A DNA stretch of 64,000 nt from an uncultured Clostridia bacterium (GCA_946061515.1 CAMGRL010000002.1:34847-98846), one strand, 5' to 3'. Counted from the first letter of the stretch, positions 46,113-56,375 are shown. The notes: generated by a model not told the origin, from the letters alone. Translations and numbers: made by a program.

Positions 46113-46567
46113 ATTTCAGCACCTGGCCCTGGCGCGACCCCATCAAAAATTATTTTCCCCTGCCCAACGAGATCTTCCTGCTGCGGCTGAAGCCGGGCGA
46201 GCTGGCCGTCTACGCCTACCTGATGTATTGCGAGAACCGGAAAACCTATCAGTGCTATCCCAGCTATCGCACGATCACGGAGCACATCGACATGAGTGAA
46301 AACACCGTAAGTAAATACGCAAAGATGCTGGAGGAGCGAGGGCTTATCACCACAGAGCCAACCAGCATCTGCACCAGGGACGGCAGGAAGAGAAACGGCA
46401 GTCTGCTCTACACCATCCAGCCCATTCGGGGCGTGCTGGACGACTACTACACACAGCAGATGCTGCGGCTGGAGGAAGATGCGGATGCCCGAAAAATCAT
46501 GGATCGGCTTGAAAACAGTCCGGTAATTTCGGGCGCTGTACGGGGGACGAAAGGCGAAGCAGGATAA
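46076..46567 (+). CDS. HTH domain protein (replication initiator/plasmid-type wHTH)
   Basis: 163 aa; LNFSTWPWRDPIKNYFPLPNEIFLLRLKPGELAVYAYLMYCENRKTYQCYPSYRTITEHIDMSENTVSKYAKMLEERGLI; true start probably near 46109. Confidence 0.8.
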   Translation: MGEAAHKGRRGLNFSTWPWRDPIKNYFPLPNEIFLLRLKPGELAVYAYLMYCENRKTYQCYPSYRTITEHIDMSENTVSKYAKMLEERGLITTEPTSICTRDGRKRNGSLLYTIQPIRGVLDDYYTQQMLRLEEDADARKIMDRLENSPVISGAVRGTKGEAG

Positions 46568-46672
46568 AGGCCCGGGGGCGCCCAGGACGCCCGGACCTGC
46601 CACATTCGCCCGCAGTGCGGACGTTTTCTGCTGTGTCGGAAATGGGGTCAGAATCGGGACAAAAGCACCGCC

Positions 46673-47164
46673 GTGGGGTCGCTTTCCCCTGAATCCCGCG
46701 AAAAAACGGCATCACTCTTGGGGTCAGGCCCCGGAAAGGAGACCATTTTGAGCAAAAAAGAAAAATTCGCCCTCTATCTGCCGCCGGAGAAGAAAGCGGA
46801 GCTGGAACGGCGCTGTCATGAGGACGGCAGCCGCAGCGCCACGGCCTTCGTGGAAAACGCGGTGGATTTTTATCTGGGCTATCTCAGCGCCGGCGGCGCG
46901 GATCTCTTTCTGTCCAAAGCCCTGCAGTCCTATCTGGACGGCAGACTGGGGATGCTGGAAAAGCGCCTGTCCGCTATGCTGTTCAAGCTGGCCGTGGAAA
47001 ACGACATGACCATGCACATCATGGCGGACAGCTTCCAGCTGGACGAGGATTACCTGCGCCGCATGCGTTCCCAGAGCGTCAAAAACGTGAAGCAGACCAA
47101 CGGTCAGCTCTCCTTTGAGCGCATCGCCCGCAGCGCTGCCTGGGAGGATGAATGGCAAGACTGA
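46673..47164 (+). CDS. Relaxosome accessory protein (ribbon-helix-helix/MobC-like)
   Basis: SKKEKFALYLPPEKKAELERRCHEDGSRSATAFVENAVDFYLGYL; immediately upstream of and overlapping the relaxase. Confidence 0.65.
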   Translation: MGSLSPESREKTASLLGSGPGKETILSKKEKFALYLPPEKKAELERRCHEDGSRSATAFVENAVDFYLGYLSAGGADLFLSKALQSYLDGRLGMLEKRLSAMLFKLAVENDMTMHIMADSFQLDEDYLRRMRSQSVKNVKQTNGQLSFERIARSAAWEDEWQD

Positions 47165-49113
47165 TTCTCAAAAGTCCGTACATCCGCTGCGGCGGTTCCG
47201 GCGAAGCCACCGGCTACATGTCCTATATTGCCACGCGGGAGAACGTGCAGCTCATCGCCGACGACCGCCCTGCCACCCGCCGGCAGACGCAGCTGATCCA
47301 AAAACTCCTGCAGGACTTTCCGGACACAGCATCCCTCTACGAGTATGAGGACTGGACAGCGTCGCAAACCAAGCGTGCCGCCTCCGCCCTCATCTCTACG
47401 GTGCTTCATCTCCACCGGGATACCATGGCCCAGTCGGACATCTACATGAAGTACATTGCCCAGCGTCCCCGGGCGGAGCGTCTGGGGACCCACGGTCTGT
47501 TCGGCGACGAGGACAATGTGGATCTGGAGCAGGCCATGGCTCAGCTGGAAAGCTACACCGGCAGAGTATGGACGCACATTATCTCCCTGCACCGGGAGGA
47601 TGCAGAACGGCTCGGCTATGACAACGCTCCGGCCTGGCGGGATTTTCTGCGCACGCACCGCAACGAGATCGCCGGGGCGATGCACATCCCGCCGGGTAAC
47701 TTTCGCTGGTACGCCGCCTTCCACGACGAGGCCGATCATCCCCATGTGCATATGATGGCCTGGTCCTGCGACCCGGCTCAGGGACAGCTTGACCGGGACG
47801 GCATACGGAAGATCCGTTCCGTTTTGACCAATGACCTCTTTCGTCATGAGCTGCTGCATGTCTATGAGCAGAAGTCCCAGGTCCGGGATGAGCTGGTGCA
47901 GCAGGCACGCCGATCCGCGGCGGAGCTGATCCGGACCATGCAGGTTGGCATCTGTGATTTTCCGGAGGCCGAAGCCCTGTTCCGGGAGCTGGCTATGCAG
48001 CTGGAAACGGTGAAAGGGAAAAAGCAGTACGGCTATCTCCCCAAAAAGCTCAAGGCTCTGGTCGATAACATCGTGGATCAGATGCAGAGCCTCCCGCCTG
48101 TCAGCGAATGCTATACGCGGTGGCAGGCGCTTCAGGATCAAGTGCAGGATTTTTATTCCGAAAAGCCTGCGGAGCGTCTGCCGCTGTCCCGGCAAAAAGA
48201 ATTCCGCGCAGTGAAAAACGCCGTCATTCAGGAGGCGGAGCGGATCCGCTGTGGGGAGCTCAGTTTTGAGGATGAGGACGGACCGAAGGAAGCGCCGCCG
48301 GATGAACACGGCGCTTCCTATCCCTATCAGTACCTGAGTGAGATCATCGACGATCCTTCCGTTCCGCTGGACCTGCGGGACGAGGCAGTCGGTCAGCTGG
48401 AGGCGCTGGCGGAGGGCGGCGACATCCTGGCACAGTATCGTATGGGACAGCTTTTCCGCGACGGCGGCATTGTGATCCCGGACGTACGCCGGGCCTCTGC
48501 CTGGTTTCGCAAAGCCGCAGAGCAGGGGCAGCCGGAAGCACAATATGCGCTGGCCAGGCTGCTGCTCTCCGCCGACCCGGAACTGCGCGACCCGGAGGAG
48601 GGATTGACGTGGCTGAAAGCCGCCGTGAGAAACGGCAGCAGCTATGCGGCCTGCCGTCTGGCAAAAGAGTATCTGAAAGGGGAAAACCTGACGCGGGATG
48701 TGCAGGCGGCCATGGACTGCCTCTCCCCTGCCGCTGCCGCCGGCGACCAGTACGCCCAGTACCTGCTGGGCAAGCTCTATTTGGGCGGCGACGGTGCGGA
48801 ACGCGACCGAGACCAGGCTGCCTATTGGCTGGAGCGCTCTGCCGCGCAGGGAAATCCTTATGCGGAGTTTCTGCTGGAGCGTATCGACGACCCCAATCCG
48901 CCCTCGGTGATCCTGTCTGTCACCCGGCTGCTCCACCACATGTCCCGGATTTTCCGGGACAACATGCAGACGGCCTGCGCCCCTGCCGGTATGCAGATGG
49001 ATCAGAAGCGGCGCAGGAAGCTTCAGCAAAAGCGGATTGCCCTGGGACACAAGCCCGACGACCACGAGGAGCCCCAAACCCGGCAGGAGCAGAGCCAGCA
49101 AATGGGCTGGTAA
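47152..49113 (+). CDS. MobP-type relaxase with C-terminal Sel1-like repeats
   Basis: 653 aa; FRWYAAFHDEADHPHVHMMAWS (HxH-type relaxase motif); repeated AQYRMGQLFRDGG/AQYALARLLL/AACRLAKEYLKGE/AQYLLGKLYLGGDG Sel1 repeats. Confidence 0.88.
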   Translation: MARLILKSPYIRCGGSGEATGYMSYIATRENVQLIADDRPATRRQTQLIQKLLQDFPDTASLYEYEDWTASQTKRAASALISTVLHLHRDTMAQSDIYMKYIAQRPRAERLGTHGLFGDEDNVDLEQAMAQLESYTGRVWTHIISLHREDAERLGYDNAPAWRDFLRTHRNEIAGAMHIPPGNFRWYAAFHDEADHPHVHMMAWSCDPAQGQLDRDGIRKIRSVLTNDLFRHELLHVYEQKSQVRDELVQQARRSAAELIRTMQVGICDFPEAEALFRELAMQLETVKGKKQYGYLPKKLKALVDNIVDQMQSLPPVSECYTRWQALQDQVQDFYSEKPAERLPLSRQKEFRAVKNAVIQEAERIRCGELSFEDEDGPKEAPPDEHGASYPYQYLSEIIDDPSVPLDLRDEAVGQLEALAEGGDILAQYRMGQLFRDGGIVIPDVRRASAWFRKAAEQGQPEAQYALARLLLSADPELRDPEEGLTWLKAAVRNGSSYAACRLAKEYLKGENLTRDVQAAMDCLSPAAAAGDQYAQYLLGKLYLGGDGAERDRDQAAYWLERSAAQGNPYAEFLLERIDDPNPPSVILSVTRLLHHMSRIFRDNMQTACAPAGMQMDQKRRRKLQQKRIALGHKPDDHEEPQTRQEQSQQMGW

Positions 49114-49189
49114 AAGCAAAAAGTTTCTCTGGATATTATCGCAAAAGTGTGGTAGTTGTTTGTGTTGCAAAATCAGGAGGTGACGCTCA

Positions 49190-50391
49190 TGGCAAAACGC
49201 AGACCGGCCGGTGACGGCATGGTGCGAAAGCGCGACGACGGCCGCTGGGAGGGCCGCATCGTTGTAGGCCACAAGAAAAACGGCGATCCCATCTTCCGCC
49301 ATGTCTATGCCCGGACGCAGAAGGAGCTGATGGACAAGCTCCATCAGAACATCGAGAGCTATCACGACGTGGAGCTGACAGAGGAGAGCCGCATGAGCCT
49401 GTCGGAATGGCTGGACCGCTGGCTGGAGGAATACAAATCCGGCACCCTCCGCCCCAGCACGGTGGAAGGATACCGCCGCTACATCAACCTCTATATCAAA
49501 CCGGTACTGGGTCACAAGCAGATGTCCCTCATCACCACACAGGATGTCCAGCGCATGTATCAGCGGCTGAAAAAGGAGGGTCGCATCCGCGAACATCCGG
49601 AGTATGGCTCTCAGCTCTCCGACTCTATGGTAAACCACATCCATTCCTTGCTCCATGAGGCGATGGCGGACGCGGTACAGGCCCACATCATCCCCAAAAA
49701 TCCCACGGAAGGGGCCACCGCGCCCAAGCCAAACTACAAGCCCAAACAGATTCTGAACGACCGTGAGCTGGACACTTTCATGGAGACGATCCGGCAGGAC
49801 AAGGTCTGGTACGACTTCTTCTATACGGAGCTGACCACCGGACTTCGCCGGGGCGAGATCTGCGGGTTGATGTGGAAGGATTTCGACGAGAAGAGCGGCA
49901 GGCTGAAAGTGTGCCGCACACTCCACAGCAAAAAGGCCGGCATATTCGCGCTGGGCGACACCAAAACAAGCAAAGGCATGCGCACGATCATCCTGCCGGG
50001 AAGCACGGCGGAGCTGCTGCGGCAAAGGAAGAAAAAGGCCCTCAGTCAGTGGATCTTTCCGGACCCTGTCAGTCCGGAGCTGCCGGTACCCCCCGCCTCG
50101 GCCTACCGGCGGCTGAAGGTGCTGCTCCAGCAGGCCGGGCTGCCCAGCATCCGCTTCCACGATCTGCGCCACACCTTCGCCACCCATGCGCTCACCAGCG
50201 GCGTGGACGCCAAGACCCTGTCCGGGATTCTGGGGCACACCAACGCCTCCTTCACCCTGGACACCTACACCCACGTGACCTCAGACATGCAGAAAACCGC
50301 CAGCAACATCGTGGGCGGATTCATGGAAGACCTGTTCGGGAAGGAGCTGAAGCCATGGCAAGAAAGCGAAAGAATGGAGAAGGAACCGTAA
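49190..50391 (+). CDS. Tyrosine recombinase/integrase 1
   Basis: MAKRRPAGDGMVRKRDDGRWEGR arm-binding domain; TGLRRGEICGLMW, HDLRHTFATHALTSGVDAKTLSGILGHTNASFTLDTYTH catalytic motifs. Confidence 0.96.
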
Positions 50392-51857
50392 GGCTGCGCC
50401 AGGACGGGCGCTGGGAGGGGCGCTGTGTTATCGGCTATAATGACAACGGCTACCCCAAAACCAAAAACGTCCTTGCCAAAACAAAACGGGAGTGCGTGGA
50501 AAAGCTGCGGCAGCTCCGGGAGGAGTGCGGCAGCGCCAAGTCGGACAAGATCCGGCCCGATATGTGCTTTGGGGACTGGATCACCTATTGGTACGAAAAT
50601 CACTGCAAGCCCAAGATCCGACTCACCACCCAAGCCAACTACGAAGACCGCATCCGCCTGCACATCATCCCGGAGATCGGCCAGATCCCGCTGAACAAGC
50701 TGACCCAGAACGACCTGCAGCAGTTTTACGGACGGCTGAAAAAGAACGGCCGGAAGTCCCACACCGAGCTTTATGGTGAAGGGCTGTCCGACCGGATGGT
50801 GCGTATGTGTCACGCCAGCTGCCGCTCGGCGCTGGAAAAGGCGGTGCAGGATGGGCTCATCCGCACAAATCCGGCCAGCGGCTGCAAGCTGCCGCCCAAG
50901 AAGGCGCGGGAGATGCAGGTGCTGAACCGGGACGAGCTTCAGCGCCTTCTCATCCAGGCCAGGGAGGAAGGCTACTACGAGCTGTTCCTTCTGGAGCTGG
51001 CCACCGGCCTGCGGCTGGGCGAGCTGATGGCGCTTCAATGGGATGACCTGAACTTCAAAACCGGTGTGCTGACCATAAACAAGCAGGTCTACGAGGTGAA
51101 AGGCCAGCTGATCCTCAACCAGCCGAAAACCAAAGCGTCCATCCGCAAGCTGGTCCTGCCGCGCGCATTGTTGGCGGTGCTGAAAGAGTATAAGAAAACC
51201 GTGGACTCCCGCTGGATGTTCCCCTCCCCGGTGAAGGAGGACCGGCCCCTCACACCCGGCATGGCGGAACGGCGGCTCAGGCTCATTCTGCAGCACGCCG
51301 GCTGCCGGCATGTCCGCTTTCACGACCTGCGGCACACCTTTGCCACGCTGGCGCTGGAAAACGGCATGGACGTGAAGACCCTCTCCGCCTTGCTGGGCCA
51401 TGTGTCGGCGGCTACCACGCTGGACATTTACACCCACATCACCGATGATATGCAGCGCGCAGCCGCCGCCAACATCGACCGGGAAATCGGCAAGGCAGAG
51501 CCGCAGGCGAGTGCATTGACGCCGGAGCAGAAAACGTCCCGGCCGGAGGCGACGGGCATGACCGATTTCAAGCCCTATAAAGGGCGCATGCGCAAACCCG
51601 GCACCGGCTGCATCAGCAAGATCAACGACCACCTGTTCGAGGGGCGCTACTCCCCCAACTGGATCGACGGCAAGAAACACGCCCGCAATGTCTACGCCCA
51701 CACCCGGGAAGAGTGCGAGGAGAAGCTGAAGGTGCTCATCAAAGAGATGCAAGCCGAACTGGCGGAGCTGAAGAAGCAGCAGGCAAAGGCCGAAGCGGAG
51801 TCTCAGCCCCCGGAAGCCGGGAAAAGAAAACCAGGGAAGAAAAATTCACCGGCATAG
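50355..51857 (+). CDS. Tyrosine recombinase/integrase 2 with C-terminal second arm-binding-like domain
   Basis: MARKRKNGEGTVRLRQDGRWEGRCVIG...; TGLRLGELMALQW; HDLRHTFATLALENGMDVKTLSALLGHVSAATTLDIYTH; ORF opens artefactually at 49872 in the same frame. Confidence 0.95.
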   Translation: MARKRKNGEGTVRLRQDGRWEGRCVIGYNDNGYPKTKNVLAKTKRECVEKLRQLREECGSAKSDKIRPDMCFGDWITYWYENHCKPKIRLTTQANYEDRIRLHIIPEIGQIPLNKLTQNDLQQFYGRLKKNGRKSHTELYGEGLSDRMVRMCHASCRSALEKAVQDGLIRTNPASGCKLPPKKAREMQVLNRDELQRLLIQAREEGYYELFLLELATGLRLGELMALQWDDLNFKTGVLTINKQVYEVKGQLILNQPKTKASIRKLVLPRALLAVLKEYKKTVDSRWMFPSPVKEDRPLTPGMAERRLRLILQHAGCRHVRFHDLRHTFATLALENGMDVKTLSALLGHVSAATTLDIYTHITDDMQRAAAANIDREIGKAEPQASALTPEQKTSRPEATGMTDFKPYKGRMRKPGTGCISKINDHLFEGRYSPNWIDGKKHARNVYAHTREECEEKLKVLIKEMQAELAELKKQQAKAEAESQPPEAGKRKPGKKNSPA

Positions 51858-51884
51858 GCGTCATGGAATCGACGCCTGTGCCGG
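51849..51884 (+). terminator. Terminator of integrase operon
   Basis: ccggcataggcgtc-atggaatc-gacgcctgtgccgg followed by tacttttat. Confidence 0.75.
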
Positions 51885-52094
51885 TACTTTTATGCCTCTG
51901 TCCTTCAGCAGAACAGGAGCTATTTCGCAAGATGCGCTAAAAGAAAGCAAAAACACAAAATAGTTTGCAACACGGCTGCGCTGTATTGCGTTACGCAAGT
52001 ACGCCTATTGACGAGCGCGAAAAGAAATTCTAAAATAATGTCATAAGCTCAGATGGCGGCGCGCACCATCTGAAAAAGGCGGAGGTGGAACTGT

Positions 52095-52619
52095 ATGTGG
52101 ATCGACGGCATTGATGAAAAGGACAATCAGATCATCGCCCTGCTCCGTGAGGACGGCAGAATGTCTTACAGCGACATCAGCCATCGGATCGGACTGTCCA
52201 GAACCGCGGTAAAAAACCGAATCTCCGCTTTGGAAAAGGCCGGGATCATCTGCGGTTATCGCGCCGTGGTCGCACTGCAGCCGTCTCCCCAGGCAATGAC
52301 TTTTGTGGTAAACATCGAAACCGAACCGGGGCATTTTGAGGAAGTCCGGGATGCGCTGACGGAAGAAGAGCAGGCCATCACCGTGGTGCAGACCACCGGG
52401 CGCTGTCACTTAATGGCCGTCTGCATCGCCGCTGACCGGCAGGATCTGCGGGATTTTCTGAACCGAATGTACAAAAAGGTCCCCGGAATATTGGGCATAA
52501 ACGCCAATACGGTGATCGACGTTGCCAAAGGATCATTGCTGCCCGACAATACGTTGATTGAGGTGCGTGCAAATGACGAAAAACGAACTGGTGCAGAAAT
52601 TAGCGCAAAGAACCAATGA
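52095..52619 (+). CDS. Lrp/AsnC family transcriptional regulator
   Basis: 174 aa; IDEKDNQIIALLREDGRMSYSDISHRIGLSRTAVKNRISALEKAGIICGYRAV. Confidence 0.92.
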   Translation: MWIDGIDEKDNQIIALLREDGRMSYSDISHRIGLSRTAVKNRISALEKAGIICGYRAVVALQPSPQAMTFVVNIETEPGHFEEVRDALTEEEQAITVVQTTGRCHLMAVCIAADRQDLRDFLNRMYKKVPGILGINANTVIDVAKGSLLPDNTLIEVRANDEKRTGAEISAKNQ

Positions 52620-52947
52620 ATGCGGCTTGATCCCGGCAATACATGAGTTGATTGGAAACAACGTGGAGGTGGAAATCGGCTTTTCTGCGGAGGCCTGCGC
52701 AATGGACATTGACGAGATCAATTTCTCCGTCCGGGCAATGAACGCCCTGCGCCGGGCCAAGATTTTCACCCTCGGCGATGTGATCAAGGCCCTCTCCGCC
52801 GAGGATTTAATCAAAATCCGGAATCTGGGGAAAAAGAGCCTGAATGAAATCAAAAGCAAAATGCTGAGCTTCGGTTTTGCGCAGTTAAGCCCCTCAGCCC
52901 AGCGGGCATTCTTTGAAGATTTGGTAAGCAAAAACAGCATCTGTTGA
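52573..52947 (+). CDS. Stand-alone RNAP alpha-CTD-like protein
   Basis: MTKNELVQKL...MDIDEINFSVRAMNALRRAKIFTLGDVIKALSAEDLIKIRNLGKKSLNEIKSKMLSFG; overlaps the Lrp gene end. Confidence 0.82.
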   Translation: MTKNELVQKLAQRTNECGLIPAIHELIGNNVEVEIGFSAEACAMDIDEINFSVRAMNALRRAKIFTLGDVIKALSAEDLIKIRNLGKKSLNEIKSKMLSFGFAQLSPSAQRAFFEDLVSKNSIC

Positions 52948-52965
52948 GGAAGGAGCAGAAGCTAC

Positions 52966-53847
52966 ATGGGTTTATTTTCGAAAGCAGGGAAAAAACGAGC
53001 CGCCCCATTACAGCCTGCGCAGGAAGCCGGGAAGAGCCCGGAATCGCCGTACCTGACCCAAACGGTGGTGTTTGGAATGCACAGGGATCGCAGAGAGGGC
53101 GAAGATTCTTCTGTTTTCTTTGTGGATGAAGCCCGGCACATCCGGAAAAAGCTGGTGGATTCAAAGGGGGTTATTCGGCATTTCCCCGGCATTGTAAAAG
53201 AAGATTTCTGGGTCAAAGCCGTTTCGAAGCGTGCGCTGAGGCCGCAGATCCGGTTCCGCACCAGCTTTGAAAAGCGGGACGAGGGCTGGATCATGCTATG
53301 GCAGATCTGGCCGGACGGGCGATACTGGGCAGACAGCGACGGCTTTGGTATGGAAAACAATGAAGAGGTCACGCTCTATACCTTTGTAGACAGGGACGGA
53401 AATTTTACCGGCCCCTTCCGGATCTATAAACTGGGGAACAGAGGCTATGCTCTGGACCGCTTTCACGGCTCGCACGGCAGTGCTCAGGCCGCTGCGCTCA
53501 ATGCGCTCAAAGAAGGGACTCCCCGCAGTTTTATACGCGGCGATCTTTTCCCGCAGCTTTGGGGCCAGCCCGCGAAGTATGTGGGAGATCGGTTTTACCT
53601 GCTCCGGAATCGGGAAGAAGCCCTCGCCTACTGGAACGATCCTGTCCTGTCCCGAGATCTGCTTATCCTGTCCGAAGCGCTCCTTGACTGCGACATGGCC
53701 CATTGGTGCGTGGACAGTCAGCGCGTTCAACGCTGCATGACCCTGTTTTATCTGGTCAGCAGGGAGTCGGTTTTCAGGCAGGTGCTGGACAAGTTTTTCG
53801 ACGGTCAGCTGGATGATGACACCGTAAAGCGGTTGGAGCAAGAATAA
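52966..53847 (+). CDS. Hypothetical protein
   Basis: 293 aa ORF with RBS (gaaggag), continuous with the preceding genes. Confidence 0.65.
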   Translation: MGLFSKAGKKRAAPLQPAQEAGKSPESPYLTQTVVFGMHRDRREGEDSSVFFVDEARHIRKKLVDSKGVIRHFPGIVKEDFWVKAVSKRALRPQIRFRTSFEKRDEGWIMLWQIWPDGRYWADSDGFGMENNEEVTLYTFVDRDGNFTGPFRIYKLGNRGYALDRFHGSHGSAQAAALNALKEGTPRSFIRGDLFPQLWGQPAKYVGDRFYLLRNREEALAYWNDPVLSRDLLILSEALLDCDMAHWCVDSQRVQRCMTLFYLVSRESVFRQVLDKFFDGQLDDDTVKRLEQE

Positions 53848-53928
53848 AGGTTATTTGGCAATGCGCTCATGTTCTTGACTTCGCGCCTGTTCCGGCAAGA
53901 ATATCCGACCACAGGGCAGCCGATGAAG

Positions 53929-53968
53929 CCCCAAATCCTGCGCCGCATAAACAATGAATAAGCGCCCG
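53929..53968. repeat. 40-bp direct repeat, left copy
   Basis: ccccaaatcctgcgccgcataaacaatgaataagcgcccg; 38/40 identical to 56484-56523. Confidence 0.85.
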
Positions 53969-54147
53969 CTTGCATAGCTGTATTGTTTCGTAAAATCACC
54001 CTGCATTATTCCGACAGAATGGATAATGTTCCGAAATCGGGAAATTCCTCTGCCTACTGTCAGACACAGCGGCGAATGGTTCAATACTGCCAAAAGCCTT
54101 TTGATCAGAGCCAGACAGAATCGAAAACTGCGAGAAAGAGTAAAAGA

Positions 54148-54186
54148 ACCACCGACAAGCGTACTTGTTGTATCCTTGTCGGTGGT
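54148..54186. terminator. Intrinsic hairpin
   Basis: accaccgacaag...cttgtcggtggt, 12-bp stem. Confidence 0.65.
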
Positions 54187-54243
54187 ATTTGATTATACAA
54201 ATAGTAACTAAAGCAAATCGTCCTGTACAAATCTTCTGGGCTA

Positions 54244-55182
54244 TTACATTAAGTGGTTTAGGGCTTCTTCCAGTTGACCGCGATCAATAGATATCATTTT
54301 GATTGTAGGCTGTCCATAGTCAGCATAATAAACTACCATGTTGGATAAGAAATTGGCTTTGCAATTGATGGCCTCTCGTTTCATTTCAAGTTCGTCTGTT
54401 GATTTGCTTAACCACATTTTTAGAATATTCTCTGGTAATTGGAATAAATACTCTTCTCTGTCTGACCTTAGAATCCATGGTTCTTTGGGATGTTTCCAAT
54501 GCAAAGAATAGTTTTGACCAAAGTGGACACATTCATCTTTTGTGTGATATAAAAACAGCATTTGTCCAGAATTTGTGATTGCCACCGCCATGCGTTGTCC
54601 GATTTTATCCACCAAGTAATTTAATCGGTTCGCAGAATCAATAGTGTCAAAATTTACTCTTCGATAACTGAAATTATGGTGATCATATCCAATGGCCTCA
54701 CAAAAATCATTCCAAAACGGGAGCTTATTGAACTCGATTAAGGGGATTCGATATGTAGCAGCGAACTTTTGCGCCGGTGTAGTAAATCCTGCTAATGCTG
54801 CAATAGCAACCTGATAGGAATAGCGATCAAAAAGCGGAGGGACGGCTCGACGATTTTGTTGGCGTCGGGCTGCTAATTCGTCCAGATCAACAATGTTGAA
54901 GTTGTTTATATCTTCACGTAACCCCAGAACACTCCTGACCGTATTCAAGCCAATTTTTCTTCGATAATCTTTGCATTCTATGAGAAGTCTCGTTTTTGAA
55001 TAAAATGGTGTTTGGACAGGCGGTTCCAGTAACACATCCGCATTATGGGCTTCACCTAACCCCTGGATCATTTGGCCGGGTGGGCCATCAAAAACATACA
55101 AGCCATCAGATACTATTTCGGAAAAACCAATATTAACAAGAATACGCTTAACTAGAAATTCAAATGCTTTTCCAGGCCCCAT
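54244..55182 (-). CDS. Mrr/PD-(D/E)XK-like nuclease candidate
   Basis: 312 aa; GKAFEFLVKRILVNIGF...NADVLLEPP...TRLLIECKDYRRKIGLNTVRSVLGL (D...ExK pattern). Confidence 0.65.
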   Translation of the reverse strand: MGPGKAFEFLVKRILVNIGFSEIVSDGLYVFDGPPGQMIQGLGEAHNADVLLEPPVQTPFYSKTRLLIECKDYRRKIGLNTVRSVLGLREDINNFNIVDLDELAARRQQNRRAVPPLFDRYSYQVAIAALAGFTTPAQKFAATYRIPLIEFNKLPFWNDFCEAIGYDHHNFSYRRVNFDTIDSANRLNYLVDKIGQRMAVAITNSGQMLFLYHTKDECVHFGQNYSLHWKHPKEPWILRSDREEYLFQLPENILKMWLSKSTDELEMKREAINCKANFLSNMVVYYADYGQPTIKMISIDRGQLEEALNHLM

Positions 55183-55457
55183 AGTTTTTCCCCCAATCGA
55201 AGGCTCAAAACGCCAAAAATAGTTTTGGGTGTTTTATCTCAAAGATTTTGTGATATGACCATTATAGAATATTTTATTTATTTTCAATTGCATTAGGTGA
55301 AAGGTATATCCTAGCACTGGTCCAATAGCGAAAAGTGAATCTCGTCTTCATGCTGACGAATGCTGGAGTAAACAAATAACAATGCCCTCGGGAGCATAGC
55401 TTCTGAGCGCATTGTCTTGCATGTGCAAATGAAGTAGTTTGAAAAATTCTCTGAAGC

Positions 55458-56375
55458 TCAGTCCTCAGGGTTATCTCCCTCGCGATAAGGGACGACTGCA
55501 GCTGGAACTACTTCAGAAGCCGGGTCTGCATGAACATGCTGATCATCGAAGAAAATATGAGCACCGAAAGCAGAGAGTACATCTGTTTTGCTGACACCGC
55601 CAAGGAAAAACGCTTCATCTATACGTACTCCCCATTTGCGAAGTGTTTTGACTGCTCGTTCATGTGCCGGTGCGTTTCTGGATGTAACTAAGGCTGTCCG
55701 GATTGGTGCCTTGTCCTTGTCCGTAAAAAGGGACTGAATATGAGCAAGCGTCAACAAGAAGTTTGCAAATGGACCCTTCTGCAGAGGGATATCTGCTTTG
55801 GATTGCTCGTTTTCCATGAAGGCCTGCATGCCTTTTCTCTTATATATTCTCTCTGACTCAGCGTCAAACAGAACCGCATCCCCATCAAACGCAATTCGTA
55901 TTTGCTCAATTTTTGCTCTTGGATCAGCACGCGGGTTACGAGGCAGTATCATACCTGCAGCTACATCGCTGTCGACAGCCTGTTTAACATCTTTTTCATT
56001 CGCTGAAAGGAACAAATCTGTTTTAAACGCTTTCAGATAAGGAGCAATCTCTGCACCTCCAGTCAAAGCTGCGCGGGTGATATCCAAGTCATAATCCTTG
56101 ATGGAATTAAATATTCTTAAACTTGTATTTGGACTGTTGCGAGACATAACAATTACTTCTACAAGGCGCTTGTCCTGAAGAGTATTCAAATTCAAAAAAG
56201 CCTTTACAAGTTGGAATGCAGGACCTTTCTGAAGTATATCATTCTCATGTTCAACCTGATACTTTTCGTACTCATCTACGCCGCACTCTTCGTAGATTTT
56301 GTTTTCTTCCTCAAGATTGAAAAGCGCACGAGAGCCTATCCCGATCACTAAAGGCTCAGTCAGATCATATGGCAT
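55458..56375 (-). CDS. Cytosolic 5'-nucleotidase family
   Basis: 305 aa; LVIGIGSRALFNLEEENKIYEECG, MSRNSPNTSLRIFNSI, TGGAEIAPYLKAFKTDLFLS, RIAFDGDAVLFDAESERIY. Confidence 0.85.
   Translation of the reverse strand: MPYDLTEPLVIGIGSRALFNLEEENKIYEECGVDEYEKYQVEHENDILQKGPAFQLVKAFLNLNTLQDKRLVEVIVMSRNSPNTSLRIFNSIKDYDLDITRAALTGGAEIAPYLKAFKTDLFLSANEKDVKQAVDSDVAAGMILPRNPRADPRAKIEQIRIAFDGDAVLFDAESERIYKRKGMQAFMENEQSKADIPLQKGPFANFLLTLAHIQSLFTDKDKAPIRTALVTSRNAPAHERAVKTLRKWGVRIDEAFFLGGVSKTDVLSAFGAHIFFDDQHVHADPASEVVPAAVVPYREGDNPED

Noticed and set aside
47104-50274. 1056-aa minus-strand ORF
   Set aside because: Antisense to relaxase and integrase 1, which have clear conserved motifs
53851-54093. 80-aa minus-strand ORF (...RLFIVYAAQDLGLHRLPCGRIFLPEQARSQEHERIAK)
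   Set aside because: Coding appearance comes from the 40-bp repeat; more likely a repeat-derived spurious ORF
54244-55182. Mrr-like nuclease as the restriction partner of the PAPSR/DUF4007 system
   Set aside because: 11 kb away, beyond the mobilizable element and inside its own 40-bp repeat pair; no evidence of functional linkage
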